From the NCBI RefSeq assembly GCF_001954195.1, contig NZ_MBES01000037.1:1-64000 (forward strand): a stretch of DNA of 64,000 bases. The letters run 5' to 3'. Every line of letters starts with the position of its first letter. The first letter of the stretch is position 1. The notes under the pieces were generated by a model. The model was not told the origin of the DNA. It worked only from the letters and a program-made list of their open reading frames with translations, and did no database searches. Both the position numbers and the translations under genes were made by a program. This document shows positions 57,347 to 64,000 of the stretch, in pieces. The stretch comes from Mycobacterium sp. IS-1264 (GTDB lineage: Bacteria > Actinomycetota > Actinomycetes > Mycobacteriales > Mycobacteriaceae).

Positions 57347-58300
57347 ATGAAGGCTGTGCGATACCACCGTTACGGCGACAGCGACGTCTTGCAGTACGAG
57401 GAGGCCCCGCGACCGCTGCCGGGCCCGGGGCAAGTGCTGGTGAAGGTGGCCGCCACCTCGTTCAACCCGGTGGATGCCGGCATTCGCGGCGGCTATCTGG
57501 CCGAGGTGTACCAAATCAGCTTCCCGCACATCCCCGGCGTCGACGTCTCGGGCACGATCGCCGAACTCGGTGACGGCGTTCAGGGATGGAACGTCGGCGA
57601 TGCGGTCGTCGCGTTTCTGCCCCTGGATGCCGATGGCGCCGCCGCGGAGTACGCGATAGCGCCGGCCGAGTCGCTGGCCGCCGCACCGCAGTCGGTGGAT
57701 CTAGCGGATGCGGCTGCACTGCCGGAGCCCGCATTGACGGCGTGGCAAGCGCTGTTCGAGATCGCCGGTTTGACGGCCGGGCAGACGATCCTGATCAATG
57801 GCGCGTCGGGCGCGGTCGGCGGCTACGCGATTCAGCTGGCCACGCAGGCCGGTGCCGTCGTGACCGCGACCGCCAAGGCGCGTGACGCCGAGCGCCTGCG
57901 CGGCTTGGGCGCCGACCGGATCGTCGACTACATCGACTACACGCGCTCGCCGATCGACGTCGATGGTGCACCGTTCGACGTGGTGCTCAACCTGGTCAGC
58001 ACCTCGCCGGAGGAGACCGAAGCCCTCATCGGCGTCGTCGCCGACGGCGGCTTTCACGTCGGCACCATGACTTCTGGCCCGGAAAACCCCGGCCGCCGGA
58101 TCCGCACGCAACGGGTCTTCGTACGCAGCGACGCCGGGCAGCTGGCCGGGCTGGTCAGCCGCGCCGACGCCGGGCAGCTGCGCATCGAAGTCGCCGACCG
58201 GCGCCCGCTCGATCAGGCCGCGGCCGTGCACGCCGACTCCGACGCGGGCCGCCTGCACGGCAAGACCATCCTCCTGCCGGACGCCCCGTTTAGGCGGTGA
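57347..58300 (+). CDS. Zinc-free quinone oxidoreductase / enoyl reductase-like MDR protein
   Basis: A 317-residue medium-chain reductase of the quinone oxidoreductase type. Signatures are VKVAATSFNPVDAGIRGG, HIPGVDVSGTIAELGDGV, the conserved AALPEPALTAWQALFE and the NADP-binding INGASGAVGGYAIQLA. It lacks the catalytic-zinc Cys/His set. Likely reduces quinones or enones with NADPH. The ATG 57347 has AAGGGGAAG upstream. Divergent from, and most likely repressed by, the MarR protein. Confidence 0.88.
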   Translation: MKAVRYHRYGDSDVLQYEEAPRPLPGPGQVLVKVAATSFNPVDAGIRGGYLAEVYQISFPHIPGVDVSGTIAELGDGVQGWNVGDAVVAFLPLDADGAAAEYAIAPAESLAAAPQSVDLADAAALPEPALTAWQALFEIAGLTAGQTILINGASGAVGGYAIQLATQAGAVVTATAKARDAERLRGLGADRIVDYIDYTRSPIDVDGAPFDVVLNLVSTSPEETEALIGVVADGGFHVGTMTSGPENPGRRIRTQRVFVRSDAGQLAGLVSRADAGQLRIEVADRRPLDQAAAVHADSDAGRLHGKTILLPDAPFRR

Positions 58301-58311
58301 CGACCTAGCGG

Positions 58312-58956
58312 CTACCAGCTGTTCCAGTGCGTGAGGCTCTCGGCGGGCAGCCGCTTGGCCCGCCGGAAGTCGGTGCCTTTGGTGTAGGCGATCGGGAACA
58401 GCCCGCCCTGGCTGTACTGGTCGTAGGGGATGCCGAGCACTTCGGCGGCCTGCTTTTCGCCATCGCGCAGCAGGTGCAGCGTCGTCCAGCAGGAGCCCAA
58501 GCCGCGGGAGCGCAGCGCCAGGCAGAAGCTCCACACCGCCGGGAACAGCGATGCCCAGAACGACACGCCGCCCAGCGGCGTCTTGTCCTCGCGGCCTTCG
58601 ATGCAGGGAATCATCAGCACCGGCGCCTGGTGCATGTGCTCGGCGAGATAGGTCGCGGAATCCCTGACCTTGCCCATCCGCTCACCGCGGGTGTCTCCCT
58701 CGGCGTACTCGGGCGACGGCGAGGCGAGGTAGCCGCGGGCATTGTTCAGGTAGATGTCGCCGATCGCCTTCTTCTTCTCGGTGTCCTCGACGAAGACCCA
58801 CTGCCAGCCCTGCGAGTTGGAGCCCGTCGGCGCCTGCAGCGCCAAGTCGAGGCATTCCATCAACACCTCGCGAGGTACCGGCCTGTCGAAATCGAGGCGC
58901 TTGCGGACCGAGCGAGTGGTGGTGAGAACTTCGTCGACGGACAAGTTGAGGGTCAT
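58312..58956 (-). CDS. Nitroreductase-family FMN oxidoreductase
   Basis: A 214-residue protein of the nitroreductase fold matching Rv3368c. TTTRSVRKRLDFDRPVPREVL has the FMN-binding Arg-Ser-x-Arg pattern; ALQAPTGSNSQGWQWVFV and FCLALRSRGLGSCWTTLHL are the other FMN and dimer regions, ending with the short HWNSW tail. Substrate unknown. Start ATG 58954-58956 follows a leaderless -10 box. Divergent from the PPOX gene by 23 bases. Convergent with the quinone oxidoreductase. Confidence 0.9.
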   Translation of the reverse strand: MTLNLSVDEVLTTTRSVRKRLDFDRPVPREVLMECLDLALQAPTGSNSQGWQWVFVEDTEKKKAIGDIYLNNARGYLASPSPEYAEGDTRGERMGKVRDSATYLAEHMHQAPVLMIPCIEGREDKTPLGGVSFWASLFPAVWSFCLALRSRGLGSCWTTLHLLRDGEKQAAEVLGIPYDQYSQGGLFPIAYTKGTDFRRAKRLPAESLTHWNSW

Positions 58957-58979
58957 GGGTGGAGACTACATTCGGGCCC
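58957..58979. promoter_or_regulatory. 23-base divergent leaderless promoter pair, nitroreductase / PPOX gene
   Basis: Plus strand: TACATT (58967-58972), seven bases, ATG 58980. Minus strand: TAGTCT (complement of 58963-58968), six bases, ATG 58956. The two -10 boxes overlap by two bases, so the two promoters should exclude each other at any one moment. Confidence 0.6.
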
Positions 58980-59390
58980 ATGAGCGTCGAACTGACACAA
59001 GAGGTTTCCGGCAGGCTTATCTCCGACCACTATGGGTGGCTGACAACGGTCGCAAAATCGGGGCAACCGGTACCGCGGCTGATCTGGTTCTACTTCGACG
59101 GCGCGAAGCTGACGGTGTACTCCATGCCGCAGGCGGCCAAGGTGGCCCACATCAAGTCGCACCCGAAGGTGAGCCTCAATCTGGATTCCGACGGCAACGG
59201 CGGTGGCATCATCGTCGTCGGCGGGATCGCCACGGTGGACGCCGTCGACGTCGACTGCCGCGACGACGAGCCCTACTGGGCGAAGTACAGCGAGGAAGCG
59301 GCGAAGTTTGGTCTCACCGAGGCGATGGGCTCCTACAGCACCCGGCTGACGATCACCCCGACCAAGGTGTGGACGACACCGACGGGCTGA
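58980..59390 (+). CDS. PPOX-class split-barrel flavin/F420-binding protein
   Basis: A 136-residue protein matching Rv3369. The split-barrel pattern is DHYGWLTTVAKSGQPVPRLIWFYFDGAKLTVYSMPQAAKVAHIKSHPKVSLNLD followed by IIVVGGIATVDA and a C-terminal TRLTITPTKVWT. It probably binds F420 or FMN; reaction unknown. Start ATG 58980 is supported by its -10 box; an ATG 21 bases upstream is the alternative. Its stop lies one base from the end of dnaE2 on the other strand. Confidence 0.83.
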   Translation: MSVELTQEVSGRLISDHYGWLTTVAKSGQPVPRLIWFYFDGAKLTVYSMPQAAKVAHIKSHPKVSLNLDSDGNGGGIIVVGGIATVDAVDVDCRDDEPYWAKYSEEAAKFGLTEAMGSYSTRLTITPTKVWTTPTG

Positions 59391-59391
59391 G

Positions 59392-62300
59392 TCAGCGGAA
59401 GTCACGCGAGCGCGAACCGACCGCCAAGGTGATGCGGCCCAACCGCTCGGCCACGACAGTGACTGCGCCACTGGCGTTTTGGACCTGGCCACGCACCAGC
59501 AGCGCCGGCGCGGTGTTGGCCAGCTTGCGGTGCCGGGCCCACACCCCCGGCGTGCAGAGCACGTTGACCATCCCGGTTTCGTCCTCGAGATTGAGGAAGG
59601 TCACCCCTTGGGCCGTCGCGGGTCGCTGCCGATGGGTCACCGCGCCGGCGATCAGCACGCGATCGCCGTCGGGCACGCTCAGCAGCTTCTCGGCCGGAAC
59701 CACGCCCATCGCGTCGAGATCGTCCCGCAGGAACTGCGTCGGATAGCTGTCCGGCGAGATGCCGGTGGCCCACACGTCGGCGGCGGACAGCTCCAGCTCA
59801 CTCATCCCCGGCAGCGACGGAATGTGCGACGACGACCCCACGCCGGGTAGCCGGTCGGGCCGCTGAGTGGCCGCCGCCCCGGCCGCCCACAAACCCTCGC
59901 GGCGGGACATCCCGAAGCACCCAAAAGCCCCGGCCGTCGCCAGCGCTTCGGTCTGCGGCACGGATAGCTGCAGCCGGGCGGTTAGATCCAGCAGAGAAGC
60001 GAACGGGCCGTGGGCTTTTCGCTCCTCGACCAGTTGTTCGGCGAGATCGTCGCCGATATGACGGACGGCGCCCAAACCCAGCCGCACTTCCGTCCCGGCG
60101 TTCTCGAGGGTGGCGTGCGCCAGGCTGGCGTTGACACACGGACCGTGCACCACCACCCCGTGCCTGCGCGCATCGGCCACCAGTGACTGCGGGGAATAGA
60201 AACCCATCGGCTGTGCGCGCAGCAGCGCGGCGCAGAACGCCGCCGGGTGGTGCAGCTTGAACCACGACGAGTAGAACACCAGCGACGCGAAGGACAGTGC
60301 GTGGCTTTCCGGGAAGCCGAAGTTGGCGAATGCCTCCAGCTTTTCGTAGGTCCGCTCGATCACGTCGTCGGTGGCGCCGTGCAGCGCGCGCATGCCGTCG
60401 TAGAACCGGCCGCGCAGGCGTCGCATGCGTTCGGCCGACCGCTTGGATCCCATGGCGCGCCGCAGCTGGTCGGCCTCGGCGGCCGAGAAGCCGGCGCAGT
60501 CGACCGCGAGTTGCATCAGCTGTTCTTGAAAAAGCGGAACCCCCAGCGTCTTTCGCAGCGCCGGTTCCATGGAGGGGTGGTCGTAGACGACCGGATCGAT
60601 GCCGTTGCGCCGCCGGATGTAGGGGTGGACCGACCCGCCCTGGATGGGCCCGGGACGGATCAGCGCCACCTCCACCACCAGGTCGTAGAACTCCCGCGGC
60701 CGTAGCCGCGGCAACGTCGCCATCTGCGCCCGCGACTCCACCTGGAACACGCCAACGGAATCGGCGCGTGCCAGCATCTCGTACACCGCCGGTTCGGAGA
60801 GATCGAGCCTGGCCAGATCGACCTCGATGCCCTTGTGTTCGGCCACCAGGTCCTTCGCATAGTGCAGCGCCGAGAGCATGCCCAGCCCGAGCAGGTCGAA
60901 CTTCACCAAACCGATTGCCGCGCAGTCGTCTTTGTCCCATTGCAGAACGCTGCGGTTCTCCATGCGGGCCCACTCCACCGGGCACACGTCGGCGATCGGA
61001 CGGTCGCAGATCACCATGCCCCCGGAGTGGATTCCCATGTGCCGCGGCAGGTTCCGGATCTGGGTGGCCAGGTCGATCACCTGCGGCGGAATGTCTTCGA
61101 TGTCGGGCGAGTCGGCCAGCCCGTTCCAGCTGCTGACCTGCTTGCTCCACGCGTCCTGCTGTCCCTGCGAGAAACCCAGGGCGCGGGCCATGTCGCGCAC
61201 CGCGATTCGCCCCCGGTAGGTGATCACGTTGGCGACCTGTGCGGCGTAGTCCCGGCCATATTTGTCGTAGACGTACTGGATGACCTTTTCGCGCTGGTCC
61301 GACTCGATGTCCATGTCGATGTCGGGCGGACCGTCACGGGCGGGCGACAGGAAGCGCTCGAACAACAGCTCGTTGGTCACCGGGTCCACCGCGGTGACGC
61401 CGAGGGCGTAGCAGACCGCGGAGTTGGCCGCCGATCCCCTGCCCTGGCACAGGATGTTGTTGTCCCGGCAGAACCGGGCGATGTCGTGCACCACCAGGAA
61501 GTATCCCGGAAACTGCAGTTGTGCAATGACTTTCAGCTCATGCTCGATCTGGGAGTAGGCGCGCGGCGCGGCCTCGGCCGGTCCGTAACGGTCGCGCGCC
61601 CCGGCCATCACCAACTGCCGCAGCCAGCTGTCCTCGGTGTGCCCGTCGGGCACGTCGAACGGCGGCAGCTGCGGCGCGATGAGCGCCAGCCCGAACGCGC
61701 ACTGCTCGCCAAGCTCGGCCGCGGCGGTCACCGCCTCGGGCCGCTGCGCGAACAGCCGGGCCATCTCCTCGCCGGAGCGCAGATGCGAACCGCCCAGCGG
61801 GGCCAGCCATCCCGCGGCGGAATCCAGCGACTGCCGGGCCCGGATCGCCCCCATCGCCATGGCCAGCCGCCGCCGCGACGGCCCCGCGAAGTGCGCGCCG
61901 GTGGTGGCGACGACACCGACACCGAACCGCGGCGCGAGTGCGGCCAGCGCTTCGTTGCGTTCGTCGTCGAGCGGATGACCGTGATGGGTCAACTCGATGC
62001 TGACCCGCGCCGCGCCGAACCGGTCGACCAGGTCGGCCAGCGCGCGGGCCGCCGCGTCCGGCCCGCCGTCGGAAAGCGCTTGGCGCACATTGCCTTTGCG
62101 GCACCCGGTCAGGATGTGCCAGTGCCCGCCCGCCGCCTCGGTCAGCGCGTCGAAGTCGTAGCGCAGCTTGCCCTTCTCGCCGCCGGCCAGATGCGCAGCG
62201 GCCAGCTGCCGCGACAGCCGACGGTAGCCCTCCGGGCCACGGGCCAGCACCAGCAGATGCGGCCCGGGCGGATCGGGCTCCTCGGTGCGGGCGACGGGCG

Positions 62301-62691
62301 CGAAAGACAGTTCGGCGCCGAAGACGGTACGCACGTCGAGTTCCGCGGCCGCTTCGGCGAACCGCACCGCCCCGTACAGCCCGTTGTGGTCGGTCAATGC
62401 CAGAGCGCGCAGATCCAGCCGGGCCGCCTCCTCGACCAGCTCCTCCGGCGTGCTGGCCCCGTCGAGGAAGCTGTACGCCGAATGCGCGTGGAGCTCGGCG
62501 TAGGCGACGGACGAACGGACCCTCCGGTTGTCGTCCGGCGGCTCATACGCCCCGCGCTTGCGCGACGTGGGGACGTCTCCCCCGGCTTCGAAAGCCGGCT
62601 CGACCGGGGCCGGGCCGCCCGCACGGCGCGGCTTGCCATCGAGCACCCGCTCCATTTCCGCCCAACTCGGCGGCCCGTTGAACCAGCCCAC
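59392..62691 (-). CDS. dnaE2: Error-prone DNA polymerase DnaE2
   Basis: SOS-induced C-family polymerase for damage-tolerant, mutagenic synthesis with ImuA'/ImuB. The 1099-residue protein has a PHP domain from about residue 64 (AELHAHSAYSFLDG), GRGSAANSAVCYALGVTAVDP, the catalytic acidic motif PPDIDMDIESDQREKVIQYVY, and the HSGGMVICDRP, QWDKDDCAAIGLVKFDLLGLG and QEQLMQLAVDCAGFS segments of the fingers. The last 110 residues form an OB fold (VLIAGAVTHRQRPATAQGVTFLNLEDETGMVNV). GTG start at 62691, supported by a leaderless -10 TATACT and SOS box. Matches Rv3370c. Confidence 0.97.
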   Translation of the reverse strand: MGWFNGPPSWAEMERVLDGKPRRAGGPAPVEPAFEAGGDVPTSRKRGAYEPPDDNRRVRSSVAYAELHAHSAYSFLDGASTPEELVEEAARLDLRALALTDHNGLYGAVRFAEAAAELDVRTVFGAELSFAPVARTEEPDPPGPHLLVLARGPEGYRRLSRQLAAAHLAGGEKGKLRYDFDALTEAAGGHWHILTGCRKGNVRQALSDGGPDAAARALADLVDRFGAARVSIELTHHGHPLDDERNEALAALAPRFGVGVVATTGAHFAGPSRRRLAMAMGAIRARQSLDSAAGWLAPLGGSHLRSGEEMARLFAQRPEAVTAAAELGEQCAFGLALIAPQLPPFDVPDGHTEDSWLRQLVMAGARDRYGPAEAAPRAYSQIEHELKVIAQLQFPGYFLVVHDIARFCRDNNILCQGRGSAANSAVCYALGVTAVDPVTNELLFERFLSPARDGPPDIDMDIESDQREKVIQYVYDKYGRDYAAQVANVITYRGRIAVRDMARALGFSQGQQDAWSKQVSSWNGLADSPDIEDIPPQVIDLATQIRNLPRHMGIHSGGMVICDRPIADVCPVEWARMENRSVLQWDKDDCAAIGLVKFDLLGLGMLSALHYAKDLVAEHKGIEVDLARLDLSEPAVYEMLARADSVGVFQVESRAQMATLPRLRPREFYDLVVEVALIRPGPIQGGSVHPYIRRRNGIDPVVYDHPSMEPALRKTLGVPLFQEQLMQLAVDCAGFSAAEADQLRRAMGSKRSAERMRRLRGRFYDGMRALHGATDDVIERTYEKLEAFANFGFPESHALSFASLVFYSSWFKLHHPAAFCAALLRAQPMGFYSPQSLVADARRHGVVVHGPCVNASLAHATLENAGTEVRLGLGAVRHIGDDLAEQLVEERKAHGPFASLLDLTARLQLSVPQTEALATAGAFGCFGMSRREGLWAAGAAATQRPDRLPGVGSSSHIPSLPGMSELELSAADVWATGISPDSYPTQFLRDDLDAMGVVPAEKLLSVPDGDRVLIAGAVTHRQRPATAQGVTFLNLEDETGMVNVLCTPGVWARHRKLANTAPALLVRGQVQNASGAVTVVAERLGRITLAVGSRSRDFR

Positions 62692-62697
62692 ACGGCG

Positions 62698-62703
62698 AGT
62701 ATA
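62698..62703 (-). promoter_or_regulatory. Leaderless -10 box for dnaE2
   Basis: On the minus strand TATACT, close to the TATAAT consensus, is followed by six bases and the GTG at 62691. Confidence 0.7.
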
Positions 62704-62719
62704 TCGAATGTATGTTCGA
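62704..62719. promoter_or_regulatory. LexA (SOS) box
   Basis: TCGAATGTATGTTCGA matches the mycobacterial LexA site TCGAAC-N4-GTTCGA in 11 of 12 defined positions. It abuts the dnaE2 -10 box on its upstream side, so LexA would block the promoter. It also lies 25 bases before the otsB2 start. Confidence 0.88.
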
Positions 62720-62743
62720 TTCCGCTCCGTGAGAAAGTTGGTC

Positions 62744-63988
62744 GTGCGCAAGTTGGGGCAGGTCATCATCGACCCGCGCCGCCATGACGCGGTGCTGTTC
62801 GACCTCGACGCGGTGGTGACGGCCGAGGGCGCCGCGGCAGACCCGGCGGTGACGCTGATCCGGCTGCTGCACGAGATCGGTGCCGGCACCGCCGTTTTTA
62901 CCAACGACCGCGACCGCCGAGACGCCCTGGCGGGGATCGACGTGCACGTGGGTGGCCCGGTCGAGACGGCCGACGGCCTGGGCGCGCGACCCGGTCGGTG
63001 CGTCGTCGTCGCGCACGACGCGGCCGGCGTCGCGGCGGGGCGCGACGGTGGATTCGCGTTGGTCATCGGGGTCGACCCCACGGGTCACCGCGACGAGCTG
63101 CGCCGGTTCGGCGCCGACGCGGTCGTCGCCGGGCTGCAGGAAGTGACCGTGCGGACCGGGGACCGACGGCTCTCGCAGCTTCCCGACGCATTGCAGGCCC
63201 TCGGCCTGGCCGCGGGCCTGACCGCCCGGCAGCCGGCGGTGTTCTTCGATTTCGACGGCACACTGTCGGACATCGTCGACGATCCGGACGCGGCCCGGCC
63301 GGCCGCCGGTGCTGTCGAGGCGCTGCGGAAATTGGCCGCGCATTGCCCGGTCGCGGTGCTGTCCGGCCGCGACCTCGCCGACGTGACCGAGCGGGTCGGC
63401 CTGCCCGGCATCTGGTATGCGGGCAGCCACGGTTTCGAGCTGACCGCACCCGACGGAACGCACCACCAAAATGAGGCCGCGGCGGCGGCCATTCCGGTGC
63501 TGGAGCGCGTCGCAGGCCAGCTGCGCGACCAGCTCGGGTCGGTTCCCGGTGTTGTGGTGGAGCACAAGCGATTCGGTGTGGCCGTGCACTATCGCAATGC
63601 CGCCCGAGATCGCGTCGGCGAGGCGGCGGCGGCGGTGCGCGCGGCGGGTCAGCGTCACGCGCTGCGCGTGACCACCGGCCGCGAAGTCATCGAGTTGCGT
63701 CCGGATATCGACTGGGACAAGGGGAAAACGCTTCGGTGGGTGATCGACCACCTGCGTCACGCCGGTCCTCAGGCCGGCGCGAACCTGACGCCGATCTATC
63801 TCGGCGACGACATCACCGACGAGGATGCGTTCGACGCGGTGCGCCACGACGGCGTCCCAATTGTGGTGCGGCACACCGACGATGGCGACCGCGCCACGGC
63901 GGCACTGTTCGCGCTGGACAGCCCCGCGCGCGTCACCGAGTTCACCGACCGGCTGGCGCGTCAGCTAAGCGACGCCCACGTGGGCTAG
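62744..63988 (+). CDS. otsB2: Trehalose-6-phosphate phosphatase
   Basis: Releases trehalose from trehalose-6-phosphate, an essential step in mycobacteria feeding glycolipid synthesis. The 414-residue protein has an N-terminal HAD-like but degenerate domain (HDAVLFDLDAVVTAEG) and the catalytic HAD domain from about 160: motif I VFFDFDGTLSD (Asp about 169 and 171), motif II VLSGRD, motif III Lys in WDKGKTL and motif IV IYLGDDITDEDAF. Start GTG 62744 (VRKLGQV) matches M. tuberculosis MRKLGPV; an in-frame GTG at 62729 opens a near repeat (VRKLV). In M. tuberculosis Rv3371 separates it from dnaE2; here the two are divergent neighbours. Confidence 0.95.
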   Translation: MRKLGQVIIDPRRHDAVLFDLDAVVTAEGAAADPAVTLIRLLHEIGAGTAVFTNDRDRRDALAGIDVHVGGPVETADGLGARPGRCVVVAHDAAGVAAGRDGGFALVIGVDPTGHRDELRRFGADAVVAGLQEVTVRTGDRRLSQLPDALQALGLAAGLTARQPAVFFDFDGTLSDIVDDPDAARPAAGAVEALRKLAAHCPVAVLSGRDLADVTERVGLPGIWYAGSHGFELTAPDGTHHQNEAAAAAIPVLERVAGQLRDQLGSVPGVVVEHKRFGVAVHYRNAARDRVGEAAAAVRAAGQRHALRVTTGREVIELRPDIDWDKGKTLRWVIDHLRHAGPQAGANLTPIYLGDDITDEDAFDAVRHDGVPIVVRHTDDGDRATAALFALDSPARVTEFTDRLARQLSDAHVG

Positions 63989-64000
63989 CCGACCAGCTAG

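Noticed and set aside
62692-63081. N-terminal extension of dnaE2 to 63081
   Set aside because: It runs through the SOS box and antisense to otsB2; the family N-terminus and -10 box place the start at 62691.

Overview
The window is high-GC actinobacterial DNA. Its gene order and proteins follow the Mycobacterium tuberculosis H37Rv block add-deoA-cdd-sdhCDAB ... dnaE2-otsB2 (roughly Rv3313c to Rv3372, recalled from memory). MmpS/MmpL proteins, 13E12-type DUF222/HNH genes, SigJ, MfpA and DnaE2 make the genus Mycobacterium near certain. The PPE, PE_PGRS and toxin-antitoxin genes that interrupt this block in H37Rv are absent and other accessory genes stand in their place, so a slow-growing nontuberculous species, perhaps of the M. 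avium complex, is likely; the species is an inference.

Layout. 1-336 is the 5' part of a 13E12/DUF222 gene cut by the window edge. 411-3192 is a minus-strand nucleoside-salvage operon (cdd-deoA-add), divergent from the succinate dehydrogenase operon sdhCDAB (3360-6819). 6832-11016 is accessory: a membrane GGDEF protein, an AhpD-like protein, an AraC regulator, an HSL-type esterase and a PPOX/F420 protein. 11051-13338 holds sigJ and a divergent class III aminotransferase. 13386-24096 is the most unusual stretch: two homologous MmpL + MFS modules (MmpL on plus, MFS converging on minus) flanking a small unknown gene and the D,D-carboxypeptidase dacB1. The second MmpL has an MmpS partner. Then come sugI-nagA, a GAF-EAL protein, yihY-trpS, an alpha/beta hydrolase and the adjacent isocitrate dehydrogenases icd1 and icd2. 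A SAM-IV riboswitch (about 34824-34950) precedes the methionine operon metC-metX-metX-methyltransferase (34981-39437), in which the homoserine acetyltransferase gene is tandemly duplicated. 39557-42825 is accessory (DUF3761 secreted protein, full-length 13E12 gene, berberine-bridge-type FAD oxidase). 43039-45925 carries a DUF732 protein, DUF3017, folD and an old-yellow-enzyme homologue. 45955-51073 is a tandem pair of Rv1747-like FHA-ABC exporters, converging on the MfpA-type conservon (pentapeptide protein, GTPase, DUF742, roadblock, sensor kinase; 51111-55987). The end has trmL, a MarR regulator with its divergent quinone oxidoreductase, a nitroreductase, a PPOX protein, dnaE2 with an SOS box, and otsB2.

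How it works together. Core metabolism is represented by succinate oxidation, isocitrate oxidation, methionine synthesis, folate C1 transfer and trehalose synthesis. Envelope export is represented by two MmpL, two MFS and two ABC exporters. Signalling is represented by one c-di-GMP synthase-like and one phosphodiesterase-like protein, SigJ, FHA domains and a G-protein conservon. Many transcription-unit heads have a TANNNT box 6-7 bases before the start codon, the mycobacterial leaderless layout, and this decides several starts. No tRNA, rRNA, CRISPR array or intact insertion sequence was seen. Only one gap between coding regions exceeds 300 bases (34635-34980), and it holds the riboswitch.
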